Source: an uncultured Oscillospiraceae bacterium
GTDB taxonomy: Bacteria > Bacillota > Clostridia > Oscillospirales > Ruminococcaceae
DNA length: 30,525 nucleotides
NCBI GenBank assembly: GCA_900552845.1
Contig: USBC01000002.1
Span: 1 to 30,525 of the forward strand
Reading direction: 5' to 3'
Below are positions 1 to 8,800 of the stretch, piece after piece (the stretch's first letter is position 1; the number at the start of each line of letters is the position of its first letter). The position numbers were made by a program, and so were the translations under genes. The notes under the pieces were generated by a model that did no database searches, was not told where the DNA came from, and saw only the letters and a list, made by a program, of their open reading frames with translations.

Positions 1-130
1 TCCGAACCCGCGCAAAGCCCTGTGCGGCGGACATTTTCAGCGGACGAAACGGCCGATGCTTCCAAAAATTTCGAGTCAGCCCCGTTATAACCACGTCGAT
101 ATCGCTTTGTGATTTGCTATGATGGCATTT

Positions 131-159
131 ATTTTACACTACTTTGCGTCAAAATGCAA
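131..159 (-). promoter_or_regulatory. Possible leftward promoter
   Basis: Read on the minus strand, TTGCAT and TAAAAT are separated by 17 bases. This would drive a gene to the left, outside the window. Positions 1-130 show no convincing coding start with a ribosome site, so the target is not visible. Support is the two hexamers only. Confidence 0.3.
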
Positions 160-220
160 GGGCGGGCAGGGCGTCAGTTTGATAAAATGCTAATCTTTTT
201 AGAAAATCACAAAAAACCGA

Positions 221-249
221 TTGACTATTTCCGCACAATGTGCTAATAT
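221..249 (+). promoter_or_regulatory. Promoter of tRNA-Arg
   Basis: A TTGACT -35 box and a TAATAT -10 box are separated by 17 bases. The -10 box ends 22 bases before the mature tRNA 5' end, as expected for a sigma-A-type tRNA promoter. Confidence 0.6.
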
Positions 250-271
250 AATTAAGCTGTCAAAAGCAAAT

Positions 272-348
272 GCGCTGTTAGCTCAGCTGGATAGAGCGTC
301 TGGCTACGGACCAGAAGGCCAGGGGTTCGAATCCCTTACAGCGCGCCA
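272..348 (+). tRNA. tRNA-Arg (anticodon ACG)
   Basis: The 77-nt sequence folds as a standard tRNA. The acceptor stem is GCGCTGT with ACAGCGC, the D arm has the GCTCAG...GAGC pattern, and the anticodon stem TCTGG/CCAGA encloses loop CTACGGA with anticodon ACG. The T arm carries GGTTCGAATC. The discriminator is G and the 3' CCA is encoded. An ACG anticodon is normally edited to ICG by TadA and reads CGU, CGC and CGA codons. It has its own promoter and a strong terminator follows at once, so it is a single-tRNA unit. Confidence 0.97.
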
Positions 349-350
349 TT

Positions 351-383
351 CCGCCACAGGCTATCCACTGTGGCGGTTTTTTT
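351..383 (+). terminator. Rho-independent terminator after tRNA-Arg
   Basis: A 9-bp stem, CCGCCACAG with CTGTGGCGG, is followed by seven T residues. It begins two bases after the tRNA CCA end. Confidence 0.9.
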
Positions 384-412
384 ATGAGCAAAAGCGGAAA
401 GAAGGCGCTGCG

Positions 413-682
413 ATGAGCTGGTGGGTTTACATACTGGAATGTCGGGACGGGACTTTATACACCGGCTGTACCGATGATGTTCCCCGCAGGCTGGCGGCGC
501 ACAATGCCGGTCGCGGCGCGAAATACACCCGCAGTCGCACCCCTGTGACCCTTTGCTACCGAGAGGAGCAGCCGGATCGCTCCGCTGCCCTGCGGCGGGA
601 GGCGGCGATCAAACGATTGACCCGTACAGAAAAGCAAACCTTGATTGCCGGATACGGCAAGGAGAGACAGAATGAAAATTAA
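413..682 (+). CDS. GIY-YIG nuclease-domain protein (UPF0213 / YhbQ-like)
   Basis: This 89-residue protein is a stand-alone GIY-YIG domain. The N-terminal WVYILECRDGTLYTGCT segment carries the YIL and YTG elements of the family. It is followed by the conserved Arg in the 'RR...H' helix, an AKYT strand, and a late EAAIK segment with the catalytic-type Glu. Family members are small single-domain proteins of about 80-100 residues with nuclease or nucleic-acid binding activity of poorly defined role. The frame stays open upstream through the tRNA and its terminator, but that extension is not credible. The ATG at 413 has a GGAAAGAAGG-like ribosome site and gives the typical length. Its end overlaps the next gene by 11 bases, so the two are probably co-translated. 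Confidence 0.88.
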   Translation: MSWWVYILECRDGTLYTGCTDDVPRRLAAHNAGRGAKYTRSRTPVTLCYREEQPDRSAALRREAAIKRLTRTEKQTLIAGYGKERQNEN

Positions 683-1781
683 CAATTTGTATAGAATGGT
701 GGCGCTTCTGCTGGCTGTGGTACTGTTGGCACTGACCGCCGCCTGCGGCAGTGAGACGCAGCAGCCGCAGAACCCCGCGAAGCCTGCCGTGGCCGGACCC
801 GGGGAGATCGGGGAGATCTACCTGTACGGTGAATACCACGCCAATGAACATCTGCTGCAAAAGGAGCTGGAGCTGTGGCGGGACTGTTACGCCCGTGGAA
901 TGCGCTATCTCTTTGTTGAGCAGGCATACTATACCGCCCAGTACTTTAACCTGTGGATGCAGGCAGAAGATGATACCTTTCTGCTGGAAATTTTTAAGGA
1001 CTGGGAAGGCTCCCTCTCCTACAATGAGCTGGTTCTGGATTTCTATCGCAGTATTAAAGCAGACTGCCCGGAGACAATTTTTGTCGGCACCGATATCGGG
1101 CACCAGTACGAGACCACCGGCGCACGTTATGAGGCTTACCTGCGTGCCGAGGGTCAGTTGACCAGCGAGGAATACAAGCGCGCCGATGCCTGTGTGATTC
1201 AGGGACGGAGTTTCTATCTGGAGAGTGATCCCGATAAGCAGGATACCTACCGCGAGAATGCCATGGTGCAAAACTTTATCGCGGCGGTGGAGCGCCTGCC
1301 TGCCGGCACCGATATCATGGGCATTTATGGTGCGGCGCACACCGATCCGACCGCGCTTTCTTGGGGCGGCACAGTAGATAGTATGGCAAAGCAGCTTGCC
1401 GCATACTACGGGGATAAGCTGCACTGCACCGACCTGACTCAGCTCCCCGCGCCCACCGTTACCGAGGAGAGCTTTAAGATAGCCGGTAAGAGCTACACTG
1501 CGACTTGGCTGGGCGGGGAGGATATGAGTGAGTGGTCGCAGCAGTACCAAAGCCGTACTTTCTGGCGACTGGAGAATGCCTACGAGGACTTTGCGGACGC
1601 CGCGCTGATCGATGATGTGCTGCCCTACAATAATTATCCTGTCAAGGTGGAGGTCGGACAGGCTTTTGCCGTTGAGTTGATCCGGAAATCCGATGGCGGC
1701 AGCGAATGGATGTATTACCGTGCCGATGGAGATGAGTGGCAGGGCATGCCGGTCACGGTCGGCTTTGCGCCGGAAGAATAG
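672..1781 (+). CDS. Lipoprotein with EreA/ChaN-like motifs
   Basis: The 369-residue product starts with a lipoprotein signal peptide: a hydrophobic core at residues 9-24 and lipobox LTAAC with Cys25, so it should be anchored outside the membrane. The mature part has GEYH at 53-56, FVE at 81-83, RENAM at about 194-198 and GAAH at 220-223. This order of motifs (G-E-x-H, Glu, R-[DE]-x-x-M, G-x-x-H) resembles the EreA/ChaN/TraB-type fold, whose members include erythromycin esterases and haem-binding lipoproteins. That assignment is motif-based inference; the substrate is unknown. The ATG at 672 follows a good AAGGAGAG site; an upstream in-frame ATG at 645 lacks one. The C-terminal 130 residues match nothing I recognise. 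Confidence 0.75.
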   Translation: MKINNLYRMVALLLAVVLLALTAACGSETQQPQNPAKPAVAGPGEIGEIYLYGEYHANEHLLQKELELWRDCYARGMRYLFVEQAYYTAQYFNLWMQAEDDTFLLEIFKDWEGSLSYNELVLDFYRSIKADCPETIFVGTDIGHQYETTGARYEAYLRAEGQLTSEEYKRADACVIQGRSFYLESDPDKQDTYRENAMVQNFIAAVERLPAGTDIMGIYGAAHTDPTALSWGGTVDSMAKQLAAYYGDKLHCTDLTQLPAPTVTEESFKIAGKSYTATWLGGEDMSEWSQQYQSRTFWRLENAYEDFADAALIDDVLPYNNYPVKVEVGQAFAVELIRKSDGGSEWMYYRADGDEWQGMPVTVGFAPEE

Positions 1782-1806
1782 AAAAATAAAAGTGTATACT
1801 GTGTTT

Positions 1807-1833
1807 CCCCGTTCTGCTGTACGCAGGGCGGGG
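1807..1833 (+). terminator. Hairpin after the lipoprotein gene
   Basis: CCCCG...CTGC pairs with GCAG...CGGGG around a short loop 25 bases after the stop codon at 1781. No T-run follows, so it may stabilise the 3' end rather than terminate. Confidence 0.35.
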
Positions 1834-1972
1834 ACTTGTATTGGCGCTTTAGCATAAAAAACCAGTTATACAGGGGGAGGGAAAGCTTTAGTAAACAAAA
1901 ACCTCCAAGTAATAAAATAGTAAAGGTTTGGCGACCATATTACTATGAAACAACAAGGAGGCTTTAGACAAG

Positions 1973-2023
1973 ATGAAAAATGAAGTAAAAAGCGCGGCAC
2001 ATCCACTGCCGCCGATTACTTGA
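1973..2023 (+). CDS. Possible 16-residue leader peptide
   Basis: The frame encodes MKNEVKSAAHPLPPIT. It has a perfect AAGGAGG ribosome site 11 bases upstream, stronger than that of most genes here. It could be a leader peptide for the downstream transporter, a small protein, or the broken 5' end of a lost gene. It has no run of one amino acid of the kind seen in classical amino-acid attenuators. The ribosome site can be masked by the CCTCC at 1902-1906. Confidence 0.35.
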   Translation: MKNEVKSAAHPLPPIT

Positions 2024-2065
2024 CTTTTTCACTGTAAAGCGCTAAAATAACAAGAAAGACCATCT

Positions 2066-2091
2066 AAGCCCCCACATGGGACGGCTTTTTT
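2066..2091 (+). terminator. Terminator in the transporter leader
   Basis: AAGCC and an inner CCC pair with GGG and GGCTT around an ACAT loop, followed by a run of Ts. It lies between the small ORF and the transporter start, where it would block transporter expression unless read through or refolded. Confidence 0.65.
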
Positions 2092-2109
2092 CAGAACGGA
2101 GAAAATAAG

Positions 2110-3441
2110 ATGAAGCATCAAAAAAATACAAGGAGCTTCGCCAGCCGGTGGGGCTTCATTTTAGCATCGGTCGGCTCGGCGGTCGGTATGGCAAATGTCT
2201 GGGGATTTCCCAACAAGCTGGGCAGCAATGGCGGCGGAGCATTTCTGCTCATCTACCTGCTGTTTGTCATCATCTTTAGTTATGTCGGGCTTCCGGCGGA
2301 ATTCGCTATGGGACGCCGTGCAGCCACCGGCACACTGGGGGCATACCGCAGCGCATGGGCTACCCGCGGAGAAAAAGCCGGTGTGGTCGGCGGGGCGCTG
2401 GGTTGGCTGCCGCTGGCAGGCTCGCTCTGCATCGCTATTGGCTACGCCGTTATTGTCACCTATGTCCTCAAGGCATTGGTTGATTCCCTCACCGGCACGC
2501 TGATGACTGCCGATACCGCCGCGTGGTTCGCTTCTTTTTCCTCGCAGCCCTACTCAGTCATTCCTTACCACATCATCGTGGTGGTCGGTACGCTGCTTAC
2601 CCTGTTCCTCGGCGCCCACAGCATCGAGAAAACCAATAAGGTCATGATGCCGCTTTTCTTCCTCATCTTTTTGGTACTGGCGGTGCGGGTATTTTTCCTT
2701 CCCGGTGCGGCGGAGGGCTACCGCTTTATGTTCACGCCCCGCTGGGAAGCCCTTGCCGATCCCATGATCTGGATTTGGGCAATGGGTCAGGCATTTTTCT
2801 CTCTTTCGGTCACCGGCAGCGGCATGATTGTCTATGGGGCCTATCTTTCCCCACAGGAGGACGTTGTCGGCGTTGCACAGCACACGGCACTGTTTGATAC
2901 CATCGCGGCGGTGGTGGCAGCGCTCGTCATTATTCCCGCCTGCTTTTCCTACGGCCTTGATGTCGGAGCGGGACCCGGGCTGCTTTTTGTCACGCTGCCC
3001 ACCATTTTGCAGGATATCCCGTTGGGACAGCTTTTTGCTGTTATTCTTTACATCGCCATGATTTTCGCCGGAGTCAGCTCGCTGCAGAATATGTTCGAGG
3101 CAGTGGCAGAATCGCTCCAGCACCGCTTCCCACGGCTCAGCCGAACCGCCACACTTGTCATTCTGGGGGTGCTGTGTCTCGGCTTCGGGATTGGTATGGA
3201 GACCATTTCCCAGTGGGGCCCATGGATGGATCTTGTTTCCATCTATATCATTCCCATCGGTGCTACCCTCGGTGCGATTTCGTGGTTCTATGTAATGAAA
3301 AAAGAGGATCTGCTCGCAGCAGTCAATACGGGCAGCAAAAAGCAGCGCGGCAGGCTGTGGTACGGCATCGGTCGGTATCTCTATGTCCCGCTGGCAATTC
3401 TTCTCTGTTGTGTTGCACTCGTTTTGAAGGTCGCTTTTTGA
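2110..3441 (+). CDS. Sodium-dependent amino-acid transporter, NSS family
   Basis: This 443-residue integral membrane protein belongs to the neurotransmitter:sodium symporter family (LeuT, MhsT, TnaT). The first segment has the family signature: SRWGFILASVGSAVGMANVW, then FPNKLGSNGGGAF. This is the unwound TM1 that binds Na+ and substrate, with TM2 following. About eleven hydrophobic segments can be counted, as in the short bacterial members. It should import an amino acid with sodium; the particular amino acid cannot be read from sequence. The ATG at 2110 has a GGAG site eight bases upstream. A terminator lies immediately before the gene, so expression is probably set by the leader. A second terminator follows at 3508. 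Confidence 0.93.
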   Translation: MKHQKNTRSFASRWGFILASVGSAVGMANVWGFPNKLGSNGGGAFLLIYLLFVIIFSYVGLPAEFAMGRRAATGTLGAYRSAWATRGEKAGVVGGALGWLPLAGSLCIAIGYAVIVTYVLKALVDSLTGTLMTADTAAWFASFSSQPYSVIPYHIIVVVGTLLTLFLGAHSIEKTNKVMMPLFFLIFLVLAVRVFFLPGAAEGYRFMFTPRWEALADPMIWIWAMGQAFFSLSVTGSGMIVYGAYLSPQEDVVGVAQHTALFDTIAAVVAALVIIPACFSYGLDVGAGPGLLFVTLPTILQDIPLGQLFAVILYIAMIFAGVSSLQNMFEAVAESLQHRFPRLSRTATLVILGVLCLGFGIGMETISQWGPWMDLVSIYIIPIGATLGAISWFYVMKKEDLLAAVNTGSKKQRGRLWYGIGRYLYVPLAILLCCVALVLKVAF

Positions 3442-3507
3442 TACCGATAGATGATCTGTTCTGCGAACGCTCTTTTTGCCGCCTCCTGTATAGAACTGCA
3501 TTTTGCA

Positions 3508-3540
3508 AAGCCCCTGCTTCGGCAGGGCTTTTCATTTTTT
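3508..3540 (+). terminator. Terminator of the NSS transporter gene
   Basis: AAGCCCCTGC pairs with GCAGGGCTT (one bulged C) around a TTCG-type loop, followed by TTTTCATTTTTT. Confidence 0.85.
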
Positions 3541-3597
3541 GAAAAAAAACAGCAGGTGCAGCCAAAAGACTTTTTCTCCCCCAAGATAAAAATACAC

Positions 3598-3635
3598 AAA
3601 AAGAGCCGCAGCAAAAAACCATTTTGCTGCAGCCC
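3598..3635 (-). terminator. Terminator of the leftward deoD unit
   Basis: On the minus strand GGGCTGCAGCAAAA pairs with TTTTGCTGCGGCTC and is followed by TTTTTG. It lies about 100 bases past the stop of the gene ending at 3739. Confidence 0.75.
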
Positions 3636-3738
3636 TGTTCGTTTTCATCAAGACCAATCGGCAGGCGTCACTTTCGTTGTATGGGGGTCAATCTTCGCTT
3701 CTTTTTGGGTAATCCTTTTCCGCTCCGCTGCTCCTCAG

Positions 3739-4308
3739 TCAGGCTTTGATAAAGCTGTCCTTATAGGTGCCGAGCTTCTCGCAGATGACTCTCGCTTCCT
3801 CCATACTGTTCGCCGGCGCCGCGATGATATACTCCTCATCGCTGTCGTTCTCCAACGGGCCGGTCACCAGCAGGTAGCAGCTGCGTTCCCGGTCGGTGAT
3901 CAGCCAGCCGTAGCCCTCCTCGTGATCTTCGCTATGGAAGTGGTTGTAGAAGAACCCGCCGATCAAGTGACTTCCGCCGGCGCTCTCGTTTAGTAGGGTG
4001 TCTATTGGATCCATGTCGTCCCACAGGGTATCCTTCAGTGCGGCTGTTCCCACAATGCCCTTAAAGGTCATGGAGGATTTGCCCATGCGCTGTTGCCCCC
4101 ATGTCCCATTAAGGGTCAGCGTCGTCGCCTGCATTTCGCCGCTTTCACGGGAAAGCATCACGGCGGGCAGCGTTTCGTTCATTTTGCTTTTTACGGGAAT
4201 GAACATTACTGCCGAAACACCCAGCAGCACGGCGCAAATCACCGCCACCAAGATCCATGTCCGTTTTTCCAGACCGCCGGGGCGGTCGGTCAGTCGCTCA
4301 CCGCTCAT
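3739..4308 (-). CDS. Single-pass membrane-anchored protein of unknown function
   Basis: The 189-residue product has a short N-terminal tail, a hydrophobic segment at about residues 17-38 and a mainly polar remainder that should lie outside the cell. There is no lipobox. I do not recognise the family. The acidic outer part is rich in Thr, Gly and Asp and contains an HFHSEDHEE stretch that could bind metal, though this is speculative. Its ATG overlaps the deoD stop codon by four bases (ATGA) and its own ribosome site is weak, so it is probably translated by coupling to deoD. No functional link to nucleoside phosphorolysis is obvious. Confidence 0.75.
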   Translation of the reverse strand: MSGERLTDRPGGLEKRTWILVAVICAVLLGVSAVMFIPVKSKMNETLPAVMLSRESGEMQATTLTLNGTWGQQRMGKSSMTFKGIVGTAALKDTLWDDMDPIDTLLNESAGGSHLIGGFFYNHFHSEDHEEGYGWLITDRERSCYLLVTGPLENDSDEEYIIAAPANSMEEARVICEKLGTYKDSFIKA

Positions 4309-5015
4309 AGGCTCGTCACCGTATCCAGCGCCAGCTCCATCATATTGGTGAACTTGGTCTGCCGTTCCTCGGGGGTCATTTCCTCATTCTTGCCGATGAC
4401 GTCACTGATGGACAGAATACCCAGTGCGTGCTTGCCGGCATAGGCAGCGTTGGCATACAGGGCAGGCATCTCCATCTCCACGCACAGTACCCCCATGGGA
4501 CGCCACAGGTCGGTGCGCTCTGGGTGCGCCGAGTAGAAGCAGTCGCTGGAAAGGACATTGCCTACCATGTGCTTCAGCTTTCGCTCCTCCGCCAGCTTCG
4601 CCGCGGTGGAAAGCAGCTTCCAGTCCGCAATGGGGGCATAGGTGCCGGGCAACTGGAACTGCGCCATATAGTTGCTGTCGGTGCAGGCGCCTTCGGCAAT
4701 GACAATATCGCCGAGATGCAGGTCAGGGTGCAGCGCGCCGGCGCTGCCAAAGCGGATAATGTTCTCTACATCGTAGAAGTGGAACAGTTCATAGCTGTAA
4801 ATGCCGATGGAGGGGATTCCCATACCGTGCCCCATAATGGAGACAGGTACGCCGTGGTAGGTGCCGGTGTAGCCCAGCATGCCGCGTACGGTGTTAAAGC
4901 AAACGGGATTCTCCAGATAGTTTTCGGCGGTGAACTGGGCGCGCAGCGGGTCGCCCGCCATTAGTACATTGGGGGCGATTTGCCCCTTTTGGGCTGCGTT
5001 GTGGGGGGTAGACAT
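4305..5015 (-). CDS. deoD: Purine-nucleoside phosphorylase, DeoD type
   Basis: The 236-residue protein matches the hexameric bacterial DeoD family in length and motifs: an N-terminal TPHN, GDPLRA for phosphate binding, RGMLGYTGTY, MGHGMGIPS, RFGSAGAL, GACTDSNYM, the VEMEM nucleoside-binding segment and the SISD loop bearing the catalytic Asp. It splits purine (deoxy)nucleosides with phosphate into base and (deoxy)ribose-1-phosphate in the cytosol. The frame extends 30 codons upstream, but the chosen ATG at 5015 follows AAAGGAGAAG and gives the family's usual N-terminus. It is transcribed divergently from uridine kinase, so the two salvage genes share an intergenic control region. Confidence 0.96.
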   Translation of the reverse strand: MSTPHNAAQKGQIAPNVLMAGDPLRAQFTAENYLENPVCFNTVRGMLGYTGTYHGVPVSIMGHGMGIPSIGIYSYELFHFYDVENIIRFGSAGALHPDLHLGDIVIAEGACTDSNYMAQFQLPGTYAPIADWKLLSTAAKLAEERKLKHMVGNVLSSDCFYSAHPERTDLWRPMGVLCVEMEMPALYANAAYAGKHALGILSISDVIGKNEEMTPEERQTKFTNMMELALDTVTSL

Positions 5016-5055
5016 AGTATCTTCTCCTTTACAAAATAGTTTTTTCTCCATCTGC

Positions 5056-5084
5056 ATTGTAGCATATTCCTTCCGGTCAGTCGA
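5056..5084 (-). promoter_or_regulatory. deoD promoter
   Basis: On the minus strand TCGACT and TACAAT are separated by 17 bases, ending about 40 bases upstream of the deoD start. Confidence 0.5.
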
Positions 5085-5124
5085 GAGTTTTTTGCCGTTT
5101 CGCACAAAAAGGGAGCATTTGGCG

Positions 5125-5153
5125 TTGCGGAGACTGCCGAATTATGATAAAAT
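5125..5153 (+). promoter_or_regulatory. udk promoter
   Basis: TTGCGG and TAAAAT are separated by 17 bases, about 30 bases before the udk start, with a purine-rich GGGGAGAGG ribosome site after it. Confidence 0.55.
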
Positions 5154-5184
5154 AAGAAAAAACCGGCGGGGAGAGGATTCACTT

Positions 5185-5808
5185 ATGAACACAATGGTGA
5201 TCGGAATAGCAGGCGGTACCGGCAGCGGAAAGACCACGGTGACCGAAAAGCTGCAGGAGTACTTCGGCGCCGATGTCAGCGTGCTGCATCACGATAGCTA
5301 CTACAAGCGCCACGATGAGTTGCCCTTTGAAAAACGCCGGCTGCTCAATTATGACCACCCCGATTCCTTTGATACCTCTCTGCTCATTGAGGACCTGCGT
5401 TCTCTCAAGGCGGGGCACACTGTCCATTGCCCGGTGTACGATTACTCCATTCACAACCGCACCGACCGCACCGAGGAGGTGCACCCCACGAAGGTCATCA
5501 TCGTGGAGGGCATTCTCATCTTTGCCGATGAGGAGCTGGCAGACGAAATGGATATCAAGATTTTTGTCGATACCGATGCCGATGAGCGGATCCTTCGGCG
5601 CATTCTGCGCGATGTACGGGAGCGCGGGCGCACGCTGGAATCGGTCGTGGAGCAGTATCTTACCACCGTTAAGCCGATGCATGAGCAGTATGTCGAACCG
5701 AGCAAGCGTCGGGCGGATATCATCATGCTGCAGGGCGGTCACAATCTGGTTGCCTTGGATATGCTCATCGAGCGCATTCGCAGCCATATCGGTCAGGAAG
5801 AGACATAA
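5185..5808 (+). CDS. udk: Uridine/cytidine kinase
   Basis: The 207-residue cytosolic kinase phosphorylates uridine and cytidine to UMP and CMP with ATP or GTP. GGTGSGKT at residues 10-17 is the P-loop. It is followed by LHHDSYY (catalytic Asp and substrate Tyr), NYDHPDSFD, PVYDYSIHNR (the family's nucleoside-binding segment) and VEGILIF. An Arg-rich lid, DERILRRILRDVRERGR, comes later. Length and motif order match bacterial Udk. The frame is open 85 codons upstream, but only the ATG at 5185 has a ribosome site. It pairs functionally with the divergent deoD in nucleoside salvage. Confidence 0.96.
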   Translation: MNTMVIGIAGGTGSGKTTVTEKLQEYFGADVSVLHHDSYYKRHDELPFEKRRLLNYDHPDSFDTSLLIEDLRSLKAGHTVHCPVYDYSIHNRTDRTEEVHPTKVIIVEGILIFADEELADEMDIKIFVDTDADERILRRILRDVRERGRTLESVVEQYLTTVKPMHEQYVEPSKRRADIIMLQGGHNLVALDMLIERIRSHIGQEET

Positions 5809-5831
5809 AAGCGCAAGCCGAGCAAAAAACG

Positions 5832-5857
5832 GGGCGTCCCATGCAGGACGCCCTTTT
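5832..5857. terminator. Bidirectional terminator between udk and the ABC permease
   Basis: GGGCGTCC pairs perfectly with GGACGCCC around CATGCA. T-runs follow on the plus strand, and an A-run at 5825-5829 supplies the U-tract for leftward transcripts, so it can serve both converging genes. Confidence 0.85.
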
Positions 5858-5867
5858 GGCTTTTTTA

Positions 5868-8800
5868 TCAGTCTACCGATTTCATTGATTCTACCATGCT
5901 GATTTTCTTCAGCCGGTAGTGCATCACCCAGTTCACAATGAACGAGAACAGGAAGGTGAGCAGTGTCGCCATCAAAAAGCTCGGGAAGTAGATGTTCCGT
6001 CCGAACATAATGGAGTCAATTTCAGCCGTCGTGATAACAAAGCGGGTCAGTCCGGTGCCCAGCAGCAGCCCTGCCGCCGTGCCCAGTATCGTCAGTATGA
6101 TGTTTTCACGGTAGATGTAGGCGGAAACCTCCCGGTCATAGAAGCCCAACACCTTCAAGGTGGCGATCTCACGGGTGCGCTCGGTAATATTGATGTTGGA
6201 AAGATTGTACTGTACCACAAATGCCAAAAGACCCGCCGAAACGATCAGCACCGCTACTACATACCCAAGGTTGTCGGTGACATTGATGTACTGCTCCAGC
6301 ATCTCGGCATCACTGGCGACCATCTGTACGGTACCGCCTGCCAGCAGCTTTTCGCTGGCGGCTTTCCAGTCATCACGGTCAACCAGATCCACGATCACCG
6401 AATTGTATTCCGGTGCCTTTCCGAAGATCTCCTCATAGTACTCGGCGGAAATATACACAAAGTGCGAGGCATAGTTTTCACTCACACCCGTGATCTCCAT
6501 TTCGTACAGCCGGTTGTCGCTGTCGCGCAGTGTCAGGGTATCGCCCGCCTTCAAATCCAGCATGGTGCCCAGCTTTTCGGTAATGATCGCACCGCGCATT
6601 TCAGGCGTCAGCACCTTGCCGCTTACCCGCTCCTGCAGGCTGATAAAATCAGTCAGTTTGGTATAGTCCTCGGAAACGGTCAGGTTTACGCTCAAACTCA
6701 GGTCATTACCCAGAGCCGTTACGGTGTTGCGGTACTGCGGCATCCATTCCTGTATGGCGGGGTCGCTATCCAGTTGGTCAAACAGTGCCTGTTCCGCCGC
6801 TTCGTCCTCGGCGGAATACCCTGCCAGCAGGTCATAGCGAAAGACCCGTTGGAACTGGTTGGTCACAATGTCCCCGATGGCGTCGTTCAGTCCGTAACCG
6901 GTCAGCACCAGCGCAGCGCAGCCTGCTATGCCGATGATCGTCATCAGCACCCGCTTTTTGTAGCGGAACAGGTTACGCACCGTAACCTTGTGGCTGAAGG
7001 AAAGTCGCTTCCAGATAAAGGTCACCTTTTCCAACAACACCCGCTGTCCGGCAGGGGGCGCCTTGGGGCGCATGATGTTGGCAGGCATTTCTTTTAGCAC
7101 GCCGCGGCACACCGAACAGGTCACCAGCGTTACACAGATCAGCGCCACCGCCACACAAATGGCGGCAACACCCCAGTGGAACGGCGCCTTGACCGGCGGC
7201 AGGTCATACATGATGCAATAGGCATCATAGATCACGGTGGGGAACAGCTTAAAGCCGACCGAAAGCCCCACCACGCTGCCAACCACGGTCGCACTCAGCG
7301 AATAGATCAAATACTTCTTTTGAATTTCACGGTCGGTATAGCCCAGCGCTTTCAGTGTCCCGATCTCGGTGCGCTGCTCCTCCACCATGCGTGCCATGGT
7401 GGTCAGGCACACCAGCGCTGCCACCGCCAGGAAAAATACGGGGAAGATGACGGAGATATTGTCAATGCGTGCAGCATCGTCACCAAATTCACTCACACCC
7501 AGCGCCAGGTCGCCGCGGCTGTAAATGTACCACTTTGCCGGCGATAGCTTCTCCTGCGTTTCTTCGGCGTTAGCAAGCTGCAGCTTACCACGGTTCAGCG
7601 CTGCCTTTCCGTCGGCGATCTTTTGCCTTGCCTCGGTACTCTTTTCCTCAAATTCCTTTTCACCCTCCGCCAGCTTTACACGGGCGTCGGCAAGCTCCTT
7701 TTCGCCGTTGTCCAATCGATTCTCGGCATTTTCCAACGCGTTCTTGTAGGTATCCAGCTGCTTGCGGCTTTCCTCCAGCTCCCGCTTGCCGTTTTCGTAT
7801 TGGGCGCTGGCGCTGCCGATCTGTCGCTGCATATCGGCAAAGTAACTGTTTACCGCAATGCGGGTTGCAGCCACGGTCTCCGGTGTCACCTCACCGCTTT
7901 CATCATACAGCTTGTCGCCAAGATTCAGCTTTTTGCCGTTGGCGTCGGTCAGCTCGTTCAGGGTCGGTGCCAGCGTACCGGCAAGAATGGGCAGCAGCGG
8001 GGAACCGGCAGGCAGGTTTTCCATTCGGCCCAGTATCGCGTTGACCTGCGCTTTGCCGGCGGTCAGCTGCGCACCCATCGCCTCCGCTGCCGTAATCTGC
8101 AGCTTTGCCGCTGCCAGCTCCTGCTTGCCCTCCTCATACTTTTTTTCATACGCTTCGTATTGCTTTTTTTGCGCTTCCAGTGCGGCCCTGCCGTCCACCA
8201 GCTGCTTTTCCCCGTCCGAAATCTGCTGCCGGGCATCTGCCAGTTTATTGGCAGCATCGGTCAGCTGCTGTTCTGCGTCGGCAAGCTGCGCTTCGGCATC
8301 GGTTATCTTTTTCTGCGCTTCGGGGATCTTCTCATTCAAATAATCCGCCATTTCTTCCATTCGCAACTCGGAACGGGCGGCTTCCGCCGGGGTCAGCGCG
8401 TCGCGCAGTGCTTCCACCAGATCGTCATATGCATCGGTGTAGCAGTTCAGCGCATCGGCGTTTGCTGCTGTCACATACAGCTCAGTATAGTACTCGGCGG
8501 TAAAGTTCTCCTCAGGCACATATAGGTAGGCGTCCAACGAACCGTCTCCTACCGTGGTGCTCCCGCGGCGGGACATATCCACATAAATCGGAGAATTTAC
8601 CATGCCAACGATGGTGTACTCCGTGTTTTTCAAATCATTTTCCAAATCGTCCAACGGGTCGGCGGAAGCCAGCTTCAGCGTCTGTCCTACCGAGAAGCCG
8701 TACTTATCCATGATGTTCTGGTCAATGACACATTCATTTTCAGCTGAGGGCAGCCGTCCCTCCAGCACGCGCAGCCGGTTCATGGTTTCGGGATCGTCGG

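Larger units (their letters stand above)
1899..2091 (+). promoter_or_regulatory. Structured leader / possible attenuator upstream of the NSS transporter
   Basis: The 328-bp gap before the transporter holds mutually exclusive complementary segments. AGTAATA (1908-1914) and ATAGTAA (1917-1923) can each pair with the same TATTACTAT stretch (1938-1946). CCTCC (1902-1906) can mask GGAGG (1957-1961), the ribosome site of a 16-codon ORF. AAACCT can also pair with AGGTTT (1924-1929). Further on, CGGCA pairs with TGCCG inside the small ORF, and a canonical terminator lies 18 bases before the transporter ATG. This layout is typical of an attenuator, but I do not recognise a known riboswitch or T-box consensus. 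A TATACA element at 1867-1872 could be the -10 box; no clear -35 was seen. Confidence 0.45.

Noticed and set aside
221..412. Upstream extension of the GIY-YIG frame
   Set aside because: It would translate the tRNA and its terminator; the internal ATG at 413 fits the family length.
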